DNA from: Hansfordia pulvinata
Taxonomy: Eukaryota > Ascomycota > Sordariomycetes > Xylariales
Assembly: GCA_006538405.1 (NCBI GenBank)
Contig: BJKQ01000009.1
Location: forward strand, 2,366,001 to 2,430,000
DNA: 64,000 nucleotides
Reading direction: 5' to 3'
Both the position numbers and the translations under genes were made by a program. A model generated the notes under the pieces. That model was not told the DNA's origin. It searched no databases and saw nothing but the letters and a program-made list of their open reading frames with translations. This document shows, piece after piece, positions 10,363-21,259 of the stretch; position 1 is the stretch's first letter; every line of letters begins with the position of its first letter.

Positions 10363-12198
10363 CTAATACACGGGGATCTTCACCGCGTCAAAGCTGTACG
10401 TCCAGCTGTCGATGGACTTCTGGTCGTTGACGCACGAGAAGTCGTCGCTGTTCCCCTCTTTCCACAGCGGGCGCGTGGGCCACTGGCACAGCATCTGCGT
10501 CTCGTTGGCGTGGGCGCCCGAGGACACGGTGGCGTTGAGGGCGGCGGGCCGGACCCCGTTCTCGACCCAGTCGATCATGATGGCCATGTTGTCCTGCGGG
10601 AAGGGCCCCGGCTGCAGCGAGTTGGTGCCGCAGTGCCCGGCGCCCGGGACCAGGTAGAGCTGGTACCAGTCCGCCAGCGACCGGAGGGCCTCCTCCTCCC
10701 CGTCCGCGTCCGCCCCCGGGTACATGATGTCGCGGACAGCCTGCCAGTAGTGCACGGACGAGGCGGCCGGGATGCTGGGGTCCGACTCGCCGTGGTAGTG
10801 CAGCAGCTTGCCCCCCGAGGCCCGGAAGGCCGTCAGGTCCGGCTGCGTCGTCTGCAGGCTGTCGTAGTACCGCACCATGCCCGCGTACGCCCAGTCGGCC
10901 AGCGTGTCGTACGTGACGCCCTCGAGGCTGGCCAGGTTGTCCAGGTCCAGCAGCTCGACGAACCGGGCCACGTACTCGCCGCCCATCGACGTGATGCTCA
11001 GCTCCCACGCGCCCGTCTCGTTGTTGTACGCCGTCGCCGCGTCGCTGAGCGACGACCCCACCTGCCACGACAGGTACGCCCGCTCCCCCTTGGAGTTGAT
11101 GATGCCCCTGTAGATCGTCTCGGCCAGCTCGACGTCCCTCGCCGTCACCGTCCCGCTCTGCTCCGGCTGGTCGCTCCCCGACCCGCCCGGCATCTGGCGC
11201 CTCGCCATCCCCGACGACGACGACGACGACGACGACGAGGGGCCGCTGCCGCCGCCACCGCTCGTGGCCGCGCAGTGGTACGCCTCGCCCACGACGGACG
11301 ACATGTTGAAGGTCAGCTTGCAGAGGTCGGTGCGGGAGACGACGCCGTCGGAGCGGCCGTCCAGCGGGTCGCAGGCGGCGATGGTGGCGTTGACGATCTT
11401 CTCGAGGGCGCACGGCGGGGGGTAGTGGTCCAGGGTGTGCTCGGCGACCGAGGACAGCAGGTGGAGGACCTGCTGCTGCGAGAACCGGAACGCCGGCGCG
11501 CCGGCGATGACGCCGTCGTACTCGCCGCCCCATCGCTGCACCTGGCTCATGGCCTCGCGCCCGCCGTCGGAGCAGCCCTCGAAGTACGTGTGCAGCTTGG
11601 CGTCGTCGGCCAGGCCGTAGAACGCCCGCGACAGGGGCTTCCCGATCCTGGTCAGCTCCCCGAGCGCCTGGTAGCCGAACATGTAGGTGGCGTCCCAGTT
11701 GATGGAGCCGTTGCCGTACAGGACGACCTCGTCGTAGCTGGTGCTGAAGGCGTCGTACCCGGCGTCCGTGGCCCCGGACGCGGCGCCGTACGGCAGGCCC
11801 CCGGTGGAGGAGCTCGACAGGGAGAAGCCGCCGCCGCCGGCGAGGTAGAACCGGTTCGCAAAGTCGCCGGGCGCCGGCAGCGCGTAGTGGAGGACGACCG
11901 TGTCGCCTTTGCCCGTGTGCGTGTAGGAGACGGTCACGTTGCAGTAGGAGTACGTGTCCGAGGATGAGGAGTCGCCGCCGGAGCCGGTGCCGCCGGCGTT
12001 GGTGCCGCTGTTGCCGGCGGAGGCGTTGTAGACGGGGCTCGCCGAGACGGAAGCAGGGAGGAGCTGGATGCCGAGCAGAGTCCCGTTGGCCGGCAGGGCA
12101 GCTTGCACGTTGGACTGCGTGCAGACGTCGGCCAGAGACGCAGCGTCGGCCCGGGCCCCGAGGGAGGCCAGGGCCGAGTAGACGGAAGCCTGGCGCAT
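10363..12198 (-). CDS. Secreted tannase/feruloyl esterase family protein
   Basis: A single-exon gene of 611 aa in the tannase/feruloyl esterase B family (serine hydrolases that cleave ester bonds of plant phenolics). The nucleophile motif GCSDGGREA is clear. The calcium-loop pattern CDPLDGRSDGVV follows it. The acid and base of the triad are probably the Asp in HGESDPS and the His in PGAGHCG. The start MRQASVYSALASLGARA was chosen because DAASLADVC directly after it matches the mature N terminus of the family. An in-frame ATG 24 codons upstream exists but would destroy the signal-like leader. The leader is only weakly hydrophobic. A GAC microsatellite encodes a poly-Ser insert at 11212-11238. 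The frame is intact throughout. A TATATA box lies 146 bp upstream of the start. Confidence 0.9.
   Translation of the reverse strand: MRQASVYSALASLGARADAASLADVCTQSNVQAALPANGTLLGIQLLPASVSASPVYNASAGNSGTNAGGTGSGGDSSSSDTYSYCNVTVSYTHTGKGDTVVLHYALPAPGDFANRFYLAGGGGFSLSSSSTGGLPYGAASGATDAGYDAFSTSYDEVVLYGNGSINWDATYMFGYQALGELTRIGKPLSRAFYGLADDAKLHTYFEGCSDGGREAMSQVQRWGGEYDGVIAGAPAFRFSQQQVLHLLSSVAEHTLDHYPPPCALEKIVNATIAACDPLDGRSDGVVSRTDLCKLTFNMSSVVGEAYHCAATSGGGGSGPSSSSSSSSSGMARRQMPGGSGSDQPEQSGTVTARDVELAETIYRGIINSKGERAYLSWQVGSSLSDAATAYNNETGAWELSITSMGGEYVARFVELLDLDNLASLEGVTYDTLADWAYAGMVRYYDSLQTTQPDLTAFRASGGKLLHYHGESDPSIPAASSVHYWQAVRDIMYPGADADGEEEALRSLADWYQLYLVPGAGHCGTNSLQPGPFPQDNMAIMIDWVENGVRPAALNATVSSGAHANETQMLCQWPTRPLWKEGNSDDFSCVNDQKSIDSWTYSFDAVKIPVY
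11212..11238. repeat. (GAC)n microsatellite, poly-Ser insert in tannase
   Basis: About nine GAC triplets on the plus strand are read as TCG/GTC-type codons on the coding strand, giving a run of serines. The insert lies between core segments of the esterase and is probably a surface loop. Confidence 0.8.
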
Positions 12199-15083
12199 GG
12201 TAGGGTCCGATGAATAATACTCCAGTAAGCCCGATATAGAAGCAGGAAAGCGCCGTTCGAAAACAGACAAAACGATCGACTTGGCATGCGTGAGGGAATC
12301 GACGGCTTGAGATTTGGCAAAAAAGCTTGGCCACGGCTGAGTCTATATACACAACAACAAACACACGATGATGGTCCGGGGGGCAGGCCTTGCCGGGGCC
12401 CGTCCACGCCGCATCCCTGCTGTCGCTGTCGCTGTCACTGCCCGAGTCCCTACCTAGTTGAACGGGCGTCTGGGCCGAATGACGCGGCCTCGACTAGTCA
12501 GACACTGCCGGGTTCAGAGGCACTGCGGACAGTTGTTTCTCCAACAGCGCCGGGGGTTTGAATGACCCTCGGGCGACCGGGGGCGAGCCTCTGCGCGGCC
12601 AACGCTGCGCAACGCCGGGATGTGGGCGGCCGTCGCGGCCGGTTATTACTCGTATAGGCGTTTCCACGGCAGGGGCCCTTGGACCACCCCGTCCGCGGAC
12701 GGGTCCAAGCATTGGGGCTCGCGGCTCGGCTTACGCAAGCGAGGCAAGGCGCAGGCGCTGCTAGCAACTTTTGTGACGGGAATCACCATCATCAGCCCTG
12801 CGGCTTCCGAAGCCACCTCTATCGGGCCTATTTCTGGACGCCGACTACGGAGGGCGACTGTCCGCAGTTCCAATGTATCGGTCGATAGGCCGCGTGATCG
12901 TCTTGGACGGCCAATAAAGCAACGTCGGCGGACGTGGCTTGTGTGCGAGTACTCGTACAAGGGTGCGTAGTGGAAGAGTGAGCGGAATTGTTTGACGGGA
13001 CTCGGCAAGTGAATGAACAGCCCGGGGGAAGAGTCCATTGCCAAGCGCGTGTCGCGGCCGGCGGGTGTCGACCTTGGGTGCATCATAACCGGCCGTCTCA
13101 ATCTCAATTGCGGACCTAGTCGTACGAGTACGCGTCTTCGCAGGACGCGTATGCACGGAGAAGTGGGAGAGTCATCTCGTTTTTACATAAAACCCATGCT
13201 GGCCCTGTCATCTCGGCCGTCAAGGAGATACGAGCCTCACGCCGGAGACCGAAGACGACGGGCCGTTTCATCAGATTCGCATTCTTCTCGTTGGCGAATG
13301 GCCTCACGACGACCACATACATCGGGCGCCATTACCACAAATGTGTCTGAGGTTGATGAAAGTCGGCAGCGTCTGGCTGGTCGTATTCGTGTGTACCCAA
13401 CGGATAAATTACTTCCCAGCTCACAGCACAACGACAACCCCGCAGCGACTTTGACTCGTGACTCCATACGGAAGAGTCTGCACAGAACCTCGAAGGCCTG
13501 GCTTGGGTCATTGGCGTCCTCTAATCAGTTTTGTGTATGCCTGAATTGCCTCGATCACGACAGGCTTCCTTCCATGGGTTTCAAGCTTCACCAGAATGAC
13601 GCATCGCGGCCACCGAGCTGCACTTCTCAACCGTGATGACATTCCAGAATGGACTGAGACATCGAACCGACGCCCTGAACCGGAGGACACTGTCATCCGT
13701 TTCCGTACGAGTACGAAACTCTTGTCTCCTTGTCGAGATCTAATTTCATCCATCTTCAAGGGCCCTCTCGTATCTGGCTTACGAGCAGCTTAGCTCCCCA
13801 GCCTCCCCAAAAACTTTGCTGACACGTGGAACAGGCCGTGTATTCCAAGCTTTATGAGGACTTTTTTCTCTGGGTGTCGGTGAGAGCCGGGTTCCCTTCT
13901 TTCCCTGCCATTTTCCAGCATCGAACAGCAGTTTCCCCCCATCACCTGACTGCAGTGCAACATGATGGGCTTGCACACACGGCTTGAAGCCCCTACAAGC
14001 AGGCCGGCTGGCTGAGAACGACCGGATCGACTGCAGCTTCGACTGCTACCGACATGAACCTCGACCACTTGAGCTCCAGCAACAGCCACATCACTGGTGG
14101 CATGTCCTTGACCCCGACCGCTGGGACACAGTCAGGCTCGAACGCGAGGATGGGAGTCCTCAGCCACAGTGCCACCATGCCTGACCATGTACATGGGCGG
14201 CAGCGTTGCTGATTGGGCTGTTTTCTCACAGCATCGTTGATGTTCGTCAACCGCATTCAATTAGCATCGCCGACAGACTTCACTAGCCTCGGCACACCTG
14301 AGCGACAATGGGTCATTGGCTGCGGACGGCAAACAATCGCAGTTTGCTCCCGGATTGTCCGCACTGCTGACGGTCTGAGGCTATAGCCGGGGTGGATCCT
14401 ACAGTCGCAAGCTACAGCACTCCGAACGGACAGATCAAGGCGGCCAATCCGATGCATGGCCCAGAGCTCTCACTGGAGCACACCTGGAGCTCTAGCCGGG
14501 AGGCGTCCTATCGGGTCCGGTGTGACATCGACGCGCCGCTCCCGCACCCCAGCGTTGTCCAGGCTGCCGCCACCAACCTCCAGGGCTTCCTAGTGCACTG
14601 CACTCGATTGAGGGTCCCGTCTCTGCCTGGCTCGCAGTGGGTTCGGGTACGTACCCAACGTCTGACGCGCCCACAGGCGTCCTGGCTTGGCCCGCAAAAA
14701 AGTCGCCTTATCTTATCGCGCCTACCCCTCGTCCCTTCCCCTCTGTTGCTCCCCTCCAACGGGAGCGAGAAAAAAAAAAAAACAAGACGGGCGAATCCAC
14801 CCTGGCAAATTTTTGGGCGACCCGGGCCAATTTCTGTGAAGGAAAATAATCCCTTTATTTCCCTGCCTGTCCCTCCCGCCAGCCCCCTCACATCCCCCTC
14901 TTTCTTCCTCACCAACCCGCGAACCACAGACTCGAGGTGTGTTCTGCGTCTGTCTGTCCATCTTGTCCTCGCTCCTGTTCCCCTCGCTACAGACAGGATC
15001 AAGAAGGCGGCCCGTGTTCCCGTTCCCGGTCCGCAACCTTTTCTCAGGGCCTCCCCCCGGTTTCCCTCCCCGCTGCCGCCGCC
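12199..15083. other. Divergent intergenic region between tannase and kap123
   Basis: About 2.9 kb serving as promoter space for both flanking genes. It contains four copies of TACGAGTA/TACTCGTA (12647, 12950, 13123, 13706). The last 350 bp before kap123 is C/T-rich and looks like a 5' leader, including an A12 run near 14770. The open frames here lack domains and run across the repeat motif, so I do not call a gene. Confidence 0.5.
12344..12349 (-). promoter_or_regulatory. TATA box candidate for the tannase gene
   Basis: TATATA on the minus strand, 146 bp upstream of the chosen tannase ATG, a plausible distance for a regulated fungal promoter. This is a positional argument only. Confidence 0.4.
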
Positions 15084-18000
15084 ATGGACCAGCAGAAGCT
15101 CGTCGAGCTGCTCCAGGCTTGCCAGATCCCTGACACGGCAAAGGTCAAGGCTGCCACCGCGGAGCTGCGCAAGGACTTCTACCCCAACCCCCAGTCCCTC
15201 GTCGGCCTGCTGCACGTCCTCGTCTCCAACCCCGAGCGCACCGTTCGCATGCTGGCCGCCGTCCAGGCTCTCCGCCTTGTCCCCAAGCACTGGAACGCCA
15301 TCCCCGCTGCCGACAAGCCCGCCATCCGCAACGAGTTGTTCCAGGCCGTTGTCCGCGAGCAGGATCCCAAGTGCCGCCATGGCGGCTCTCGTGTCGTCGC
15401 CGCCCTCGCCACCCTCGACTTTGAGGACAACGAGTGGGCCGACCTTCTGCCTGCCGTCTTCCAGCTCACCACCTCCGACGACCAGGCCCTGCGCGAGATC
15501 GGCTCCTACATCATCTTCAGTCTGCTCGAGGCCAACCCCACCTACTTCGAGCAGCACCTCGCCAAGCTGTTCGAGCTGTTTTCCAAGACCATCCGTGACC
15601 CCGCCAGCCGTGATGTCCGCATCAACACCATGATGTCCATCAGCGCCCTCCTCATGCTGGTCGACGTCGACGAGGACGAGCACTCCCTGAACGCTGTTCA
15701 GGAGTTCATCCCCGCCATGGTCGACGTTCTCAAGGACGCCGTCGACAACGACGACGAGGAGAGGGTCCAGCAGGCCTTCGAGGTCTTCCAGTCCTTCCTC
15801 GCCTACGAGTCCGCCCTCATCTCCAAGTACTTCGCCGACCTGGTCCACTTCATGATGCAGCTCTCGGCCAACACCAACGCCAGCGACGAGGTCCGTGCGC
15901 AGGCGCTGGCTTTCCTGGCCCAGTGCGTCCGCTACCGCCGCATGAAGCTGCAGGGCATCCAGAACGTCGGGTCCGAGCTCATGAAGAGCAGCTTGAAGAT
16001 CCTGGCCGAGCTGGACGACGATGACGACGACGAGGACGACTCGACCCCTCCCAGGGCAGCTCTTGCTCTGATCGACCAGCTCGCCAGCGACCTGCCCCCT
16101 CGCCAGGTCATCGTCCCTCTGCTCGAGGAGTTCCCCAAGTACGCCACCTCGACCAACCCCGGCGAGCGCAAGGCCTGCATTCTGGCTCTCGGCAACTGCG
16201 CCGAGGGTGCTCCCGACTTTGTGTCCACCCAGCTGCCCGGCCTGATGCCTGCCGTCGTCAGCCTGCTGCAGGACCCTGAGCGCGGTGTCCGCCACGCTGC
16301 CCTGCTCGGTCTGGTTCGCCTCGGCGAGGACCTCGCCGACAGCATGGCCTCTCACCATGATGCCATCATGAACGCGTTGGTCCAGAACCTGGATGCCGCC
16401 GGCAGCGACACCTCGGACGAGAAGAACGCCGACATCATCCGCTCCGTCTGCGGCGCCATCGACTCGATGGCCGAGGGTCTCGGAGCCGAGAACATGAACA
16501 AGTACAGCGAGGGCATGATCAGCCGCATTGGTGGCTTCCTCAGCCACGGCGACCTCAAGGTCAAGGCCGCCGCCGCCGGTGCCCTGGGCGCCACTGCTGC
16601 CTCCATCAAGGGCGACTTTAGCCCCTACCTCAAGCACACCATGGAGGCCATGGCCCCCTGGCTCGAGTGCTCCAACGGCGAGGAGGAGCTCTCTCTCCGT
16701 GCCGCCGTCTGCGACTCTATGGGACGCATCGCCAGTGGTGTCGGCCCGCAAGAGTTCAGCCCCTACGTCATCCCCCTTCTCGGGGCCAGCGAGAAGGCTC
16801 TCCACCTGGACAACGCCCGTCTCCGTGAGACCACCTTCATCCTGTGGGGCCAGCTCGCCCGTGTCTACGACGGCGACCTGGGCGAGTCCCTCGCCGGTGT
16901 GTTCAAGGGTCTCTTCGAGAGCCTCGAGGCTGACGAGACCGAGCTCGACCTCAACCTGTCTGAGGACCAGGAGGGTCTGATTGACGGCAAGAAGGTCAAG
17001 GTCAGCAACGGTGACGACGACGACGAGGATGGCATGGATGACGACGATGACGACGAGGACTGGGATGACCTCGTTGGTGTCTCCGCCGCCGCCATGGAGA
17101 AGGAGATCGCCCTCGAGATCCTGGGCGACGTCATCTACGCCGCCAAGGACAAGAGCACTCCCTACATCGAGAAGGCCGTCGAGCTCGTTGCTCCCTTCGC
17201 CGAGCACTCCTACGAGGGTTGCCGCAAGGCCGCCCTGGGCACCTTGTGGAGAACCTACGCCTGTGTGTGGGAGGTTGCCGAGAAGGCGACCGGCAACAAG
17301 TGGCAGCCCGGCCTGCCGCCGAACTTCGAGCCTGCTCCCCAGGTCCTCAAGCTCGGTGAGATTGTCACCTCTGGCACTCTGTCTTCGTGGCAAGACGAGT
17401 CTGACCGGTTAGTCTATTTTTCTCGCTGTTTTTTTCCTTTTCGTTCCCATGGCTCAAATGATGACTACACTACGTTAGTCCCAGCTCACTCAGACGCAAA
17501 ATGCGGTTGCTGAGAACACGTTTCTATCTACTCCTGATCTTGAGCATCTTCCATCATACATGTCAACTGTTGCGCAAAGTTTGAAGACTTTTTACTAACA
17601 GTACACAGTGACGTCGTCACCGAGATCAACCGCAGCGTTGCCTCCACCCTGAAGACCTGCGGTCCCGCCATCCTGGGACAGCAGGGCTTCATGGAGCAGC
17701 TCATCACGGTCCTCGGCACCATCATCACCCGCTCGCACCCCTCGCAGCAGGACCTCGGCGACGAGGACGAGGAGCAGGAGGTCCAGGGCAGCTCCGAGTG
17801 GGACTGGCTGATTGTCGACACCGCCCTGGACGTCGTCATCGGCCTCGCCGCCGCCCTCGGCGGCCAGTTCTCCGAGGTCTGGAAGGTCTTCGAGAAGCCC
17901 ATCATGAAGTTCATCAGCTCCAACGAGGCCCTCGAGCGCTCCACCGCCGTCGGCGTCGTGGCCGAGTGCGTCGCCTACATGGGCAACGCCGTCTCGCCCT

Positions 18001-18556
18001 ACACCACCACCCTGCTGCCGCCGCTGCTGCACCGCCTGTCGGACGAGGACAAGGAGACCAAGTCCAACGCGGCCTACGCCACCGGCCAGCTGATGTACCA
18101 CTCACAGGACGAGAAGACCGTCCTGCCCGTCTACCCCCAGATCCTGAGCAAGCTCGAGCCTCTGCTGCAGATGAGCGACGCCCGCCTCAAGGACAACGCC
18201 GCCGGCTGCGTCTGCCGCATGATCCTGGCCCACCCCGACCAGGTCCCCATCGCGGACGTCCTGCCTGTCCTGGTCGACCTCCTGCCCCTCAAGGAGGACT
18301 ACGAGGAGAACAAGCCCGTCTACGCCTGTCTGCACAAGCTCTGTAAGTTTTTTTCTCCCCGTCCCACGGCACCTGCTGCTGCTTCTTTTTCTGCATATCA
18401 CTAACGCGTCCCAGACTCTGTCCAAAACCCCACTGTTCAGTCCCTGTCTTCCAAGCTCCTCCCCGTCTTCCAGCAGGTCCTCAGCCCCCCGAGGAGCAGC
18501 TCGAGGAGGAGACCCGCGGCGCTGTTCAGGAGATGGTTCGCCTGGTGTCTAGCTAG
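15084..18556 (+). CDS. kap123: Importin beta family karyopherin Kap123/importin-4
   Basis: A nuclear import receptor that carries ribosomal proteins and histones through the pore with Ran. Exons are 15084-17407, 17609-18342 and 18415-18556; both introns have TACTAAC- or CACTAAC-like branch sites. The start MDQQKLVELLQACQIPDT is the family N terminus, preceded by GCCGCC before the ATG. The protein is all HEAT repeats, with acidic loops near residues 310 (ELDDDDDDEDD) and 645-660 (DDDDDDEDWDD). The sequence is highly conserved along most of its length. In the last exon the frame breaks at a C6 run (18485-18490). One extra C restores the expected EEQLEEETRGAVQEM ending and a TAG stop at 18554, giving about 1066 aa. 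Without that base the C terminus is replaced by an Arg/Ser-rich tail. Confidence 0.95.
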
Positions 18557-19720
18557 GTGCTTGTTTGATTTTTGTGGCGGATCATATCCGACATCTTGAA
18601 CCGAACTGAAACCGAATTTGGACACGATACCATGAAGATGTATGAATGAACGAAAAAAAGGATGACGGACAGAGAATGAGGCGGCACTAGATAATTTTCT
18701 TTGTTTTACCACGAGCAGATGATTCCCCCCACGATAGATAGACTGGCTTTTTGGCTCTCCTGAACTGGAAAGACCAATTATCCAATACCAACCCTTTCCA
18801 CTTGCAGACCTTGTCATTCTCGACTCTGTTGTATATCCCCTTGCTTAATCGCTTTCAATGCCGAAGGTGTAACCCTCGAAAGAGCCGCGAATGAATAGCT
18901 GCGGACTGTTCTGCTCGATTCCCAACACGTTCAGACGGACATGTAGTGGGATGCTTCAAGCTCTTCCGACAAAACGTGTTGCGGTGACACTTTTGTACTG
19001 AAGATAGACAATGGGGCATCTGCTGCGCATCACGTTGGTCATCTCGTGGCTGGCTAAGAAGAATTTGGCTCCTTCACGATACAGACTGACTACTTCCGCC
19101 ATGTGATCTGGACTATCGACTATCGACAAGGCTTGCTTGGTCTTCCTTTGCCGGACCACAGCTATGATTTGCCAGTCCATAGTTAATATACAGTCACAAT
19201 TCACCAGATTGATAAATCACATTGATCAGATTAGGGTAGTTTCAAATGGAAGTTCAATTCTCGCTGACGATGATACACACGTCGCTTTTAGGCCGGCAGA
19301 GTGGTTGGAGGTCGCGGGTATGCTTGCGGGTCCTCTCCTGCGCGTCGAGTGGGGCATTAAGAATAAATAATAATTGTCCAGGCAGATGCGACGAATTGAT
19401 GATCGACACTGCCAAAGACGTATTGAAGGAGGGAAAAGAAGAACAAAGTAAAAAGAAGATTAATCAGCCCCTTGTGTCTTCTCTCGACAGCTTAGGGGCC
19501 TATCATCGCCGGTCCCGGCAGAGGATCCGGCGACAAAAAAGGGGGATTATTAGAGTTGTAACCCAAAGATAAGAATAATTGACCAATCTCAACTCCACTT
19601 TCCTTTTCACTCTTCGTCTCAAGTACTACTGGAACTTTCCAAGATAGTGGTGAAGTGGTAAAAAACAACCAATACCGTTACGCCGATAGAACCGTAGCCA
19701 GCTTGATCATGGATTTCACC
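18557..19720. other. Convergent intergenic region, kap123 and PIR gene
   Basis: About 1.2 kb of lower-GC sequence between two stop codons. It must contain both 3' ends. I see no gene or structured RNA. Confidence 0.5.
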
Positions 19721-21148
19721 TTACAAGCAGACGAAAGCAGCAACGAGGCCGACGATGAGGGCACCCAGGGAGCCGGCAGAGACGGTGCTAGAGCCGCTGA
19801 CCGGGGGAGCCGAGGTAGCGGCGGCAGGGGAAGACTCGCTGGGAGACTCAGGCGAGGTGGCGGAGCTGGAGCTGGCGGCAGCGGAAGAGGACGCAGCGGG
19901 GGCAGAGCTGGAAGCGGCGGCGCTGCTGCTAGCGGCGGGGACAGAGGGGTATCCAGAAGGACCAGCAGCAGGGGCAGAGGGAGCGGCGGAGGGGGCAGCC
20001 GAGGGGACGGCCGGGTATCCGGAGGGAGCGGCAGCGGGGGCCGAGCCGGAGGGAGCGGCAGACGGGGCAGCAGAAGGCGCGGCGGAGGGCGGCGGAGGGA
20101 GCCGCGGAAGGAGCGGCGGAGGGAGCCGCGGAAGGAGCGGCGGAGGGAGCCGCGGAAGGAGCGGCAGTCGCGATGATCTGGCCGTCCGACGACTCGCCGA
20201 TAGGGGCGTAGGCAGAGTTGCCAGAGCCCGAAGAGGGAGCGGCAGGGGCGGAGGCAGCCGCCGAGGGCGCGGCGGTAGCAATGATCTGGCCGTCCGAAGA
20301 CTCGCCGATAGGGGCGGGGGCGTAGTTGCCAGCGCCCGAAGAGGGGCCGCAGGGGCGGGGGCAGCGGCCGTGGGCGCGGCGGTAGCGATGATCTGGCCGT
20401 CGGAAGACTGGCCCACGGGGACGTACGAGGCCGTAGCGGCGGCAGTGACAGAGGCACAAGGGGTCTTGTTCTGGACCTGACCGTCACCGATCTCGCAGAC
20501 GGGGACGGGGACGGCGGTGGTGATAACCTGGGGCTGTCCGTCGCTCAGGGCGGTGACAACGGTGGTCTGGGCCATGCTGGTGGCAACAGGCTCGCCGCCG
20601 GCGTTGGGCGAGTCGGAGCCGCAGGGCAGGGCCAGGATGGAGACGGGCTCGCACTGGGGCGCCCAGTTGCGGTCGTACAGGTTGGAGAAGTCGCCCGACT
20701 TGCAGCTGTAGAAGGTCTTCTTGTCTCCCAGAGCCAGGGTGTTGTCTCCGCACAGGGAGAAGCCGCTGGTGTAGATGGCGCCGGCCTGAGGGGGGCCGTC
20801 GAACTGGAACTGGTAGTTGGAGGCGATGTAGCCGGCGCGGCCCTTGTCGTCCTTCAGGCTGCCGTTCTCGAGACCGAGAACCAGAACACCGTTCTTGCCA
20901 CACTCACCACGCTTCTGTGAGGGTGATTAGTGTGTGTTGTATACCCGTGAGCGTGCGTGGGATGGTCTTACCTGGTTGAGGCTTCTCTTCTCGTTTCCCT
21001 TGGTGATGGTGATCTCGAACTTGCCGTCGTACGAGGGCTTGCAGTCGGAGGGAGCCGAGGCGCTGGGAGCGACATTGTCGGTGACACCCTGAGGGGCGGC
21101 AACGGCGGCACCAATGATGGTGGAAGCGAGGGCGATTCTGTACTGCAT
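19721..21148 (-). CDS. PIR-like, GPI-anchored cell-wall protein, with frame breaks
   Basis: A structural cell-wall glycoprotein. Exons are 21148-20972 and 20914-19721; the 57-nt intron is phase 0. A signal peptide (MQYRIALASTIIGAAVAAP) is followed by a dibasic KR site, the Kex2-type cleavage seen in PIR proteins. A PIR signature domain follows, with ASNYQFQFDGPPQAGAIY and SGDFSNLYDRNW and spaced cysteines. Next are three SSDGQIIATAAP repeats, an Ala/Pro/Ser-rich stalk and a hydrophobic GPI signal ending LIVGLVAAFVCL. Two frame changes occur in the repeats. One base is missing at 20343-20346, and two more (or one extra) near 20087-20089. Repaired length is about 457 aa. The domain order, PIR domain first and repeats after, is the reverse of yeast Pir proteins. 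Confidence 0.85.
20091..20165. repeat. 24-bp tandem repeat in the PIR gene
   Basis: About three near-identical copies of a 24-bp unit with core GGCGGAGGGAGCCGCGGAAG. On the coding strand it encodes SAAP-type repeats in the Ala/Pro/Ser stalk. Confidence 0.85.
20161..20424. repeat. Three diverged repeats encoding SSDGQIIATAAP
   Basis: Copies sit at about 20161-20211, 20270-20316 and 20379-20424. Each contains GATGATCTGGCCGTC on the plus strand. The Gln in SDGQ is the kind of residue that PIR repeats use for alkali-labile linkage to glucan; the linkage itself is inferred. Confidence 0.8.
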
Positions 21149-21253
21149 CTTGACGTTGTGGAGATGTGGAAAGCCGGGGAAGACTAGAAGATGGAAGCTG
21201 GGACAGCTGGTGTGGAGTTGAGCTGGTATAGCGAGCGGCAGCTGTGGCGTGGG

Positions 21254-21259
21254 ATATAG
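21254..21259 (-). promoter_or_regulatory. TATA-like element for the PIR gene
   Basis: CTATATCC on the minus strand about 105 bp upstream of the PIR start codon, followed by a C/T-rich leader. The position fits a strongly expressed cell-wall gene. No experimental support. Confidence 0.4.

Noticed and set aside
10351..11967. A 538-codon open frame on the plus strand
   Set aside because: Antisense to the tannase gene, Arg/Val-rich and without domains.
13013..13636. A 207-codon plus-strand frame between tannase and kap123
   Set aside because: No domain, and it includes a dispersed repeat motif; likely chance.
14508..17393. A 961-codon open frame on the minus strand
   Set aside because: It is antisense to kap123 exon 1. 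The long open frame is a by-product of GC-rich third positions; the plus strand has clear HEAT-repeat homology.
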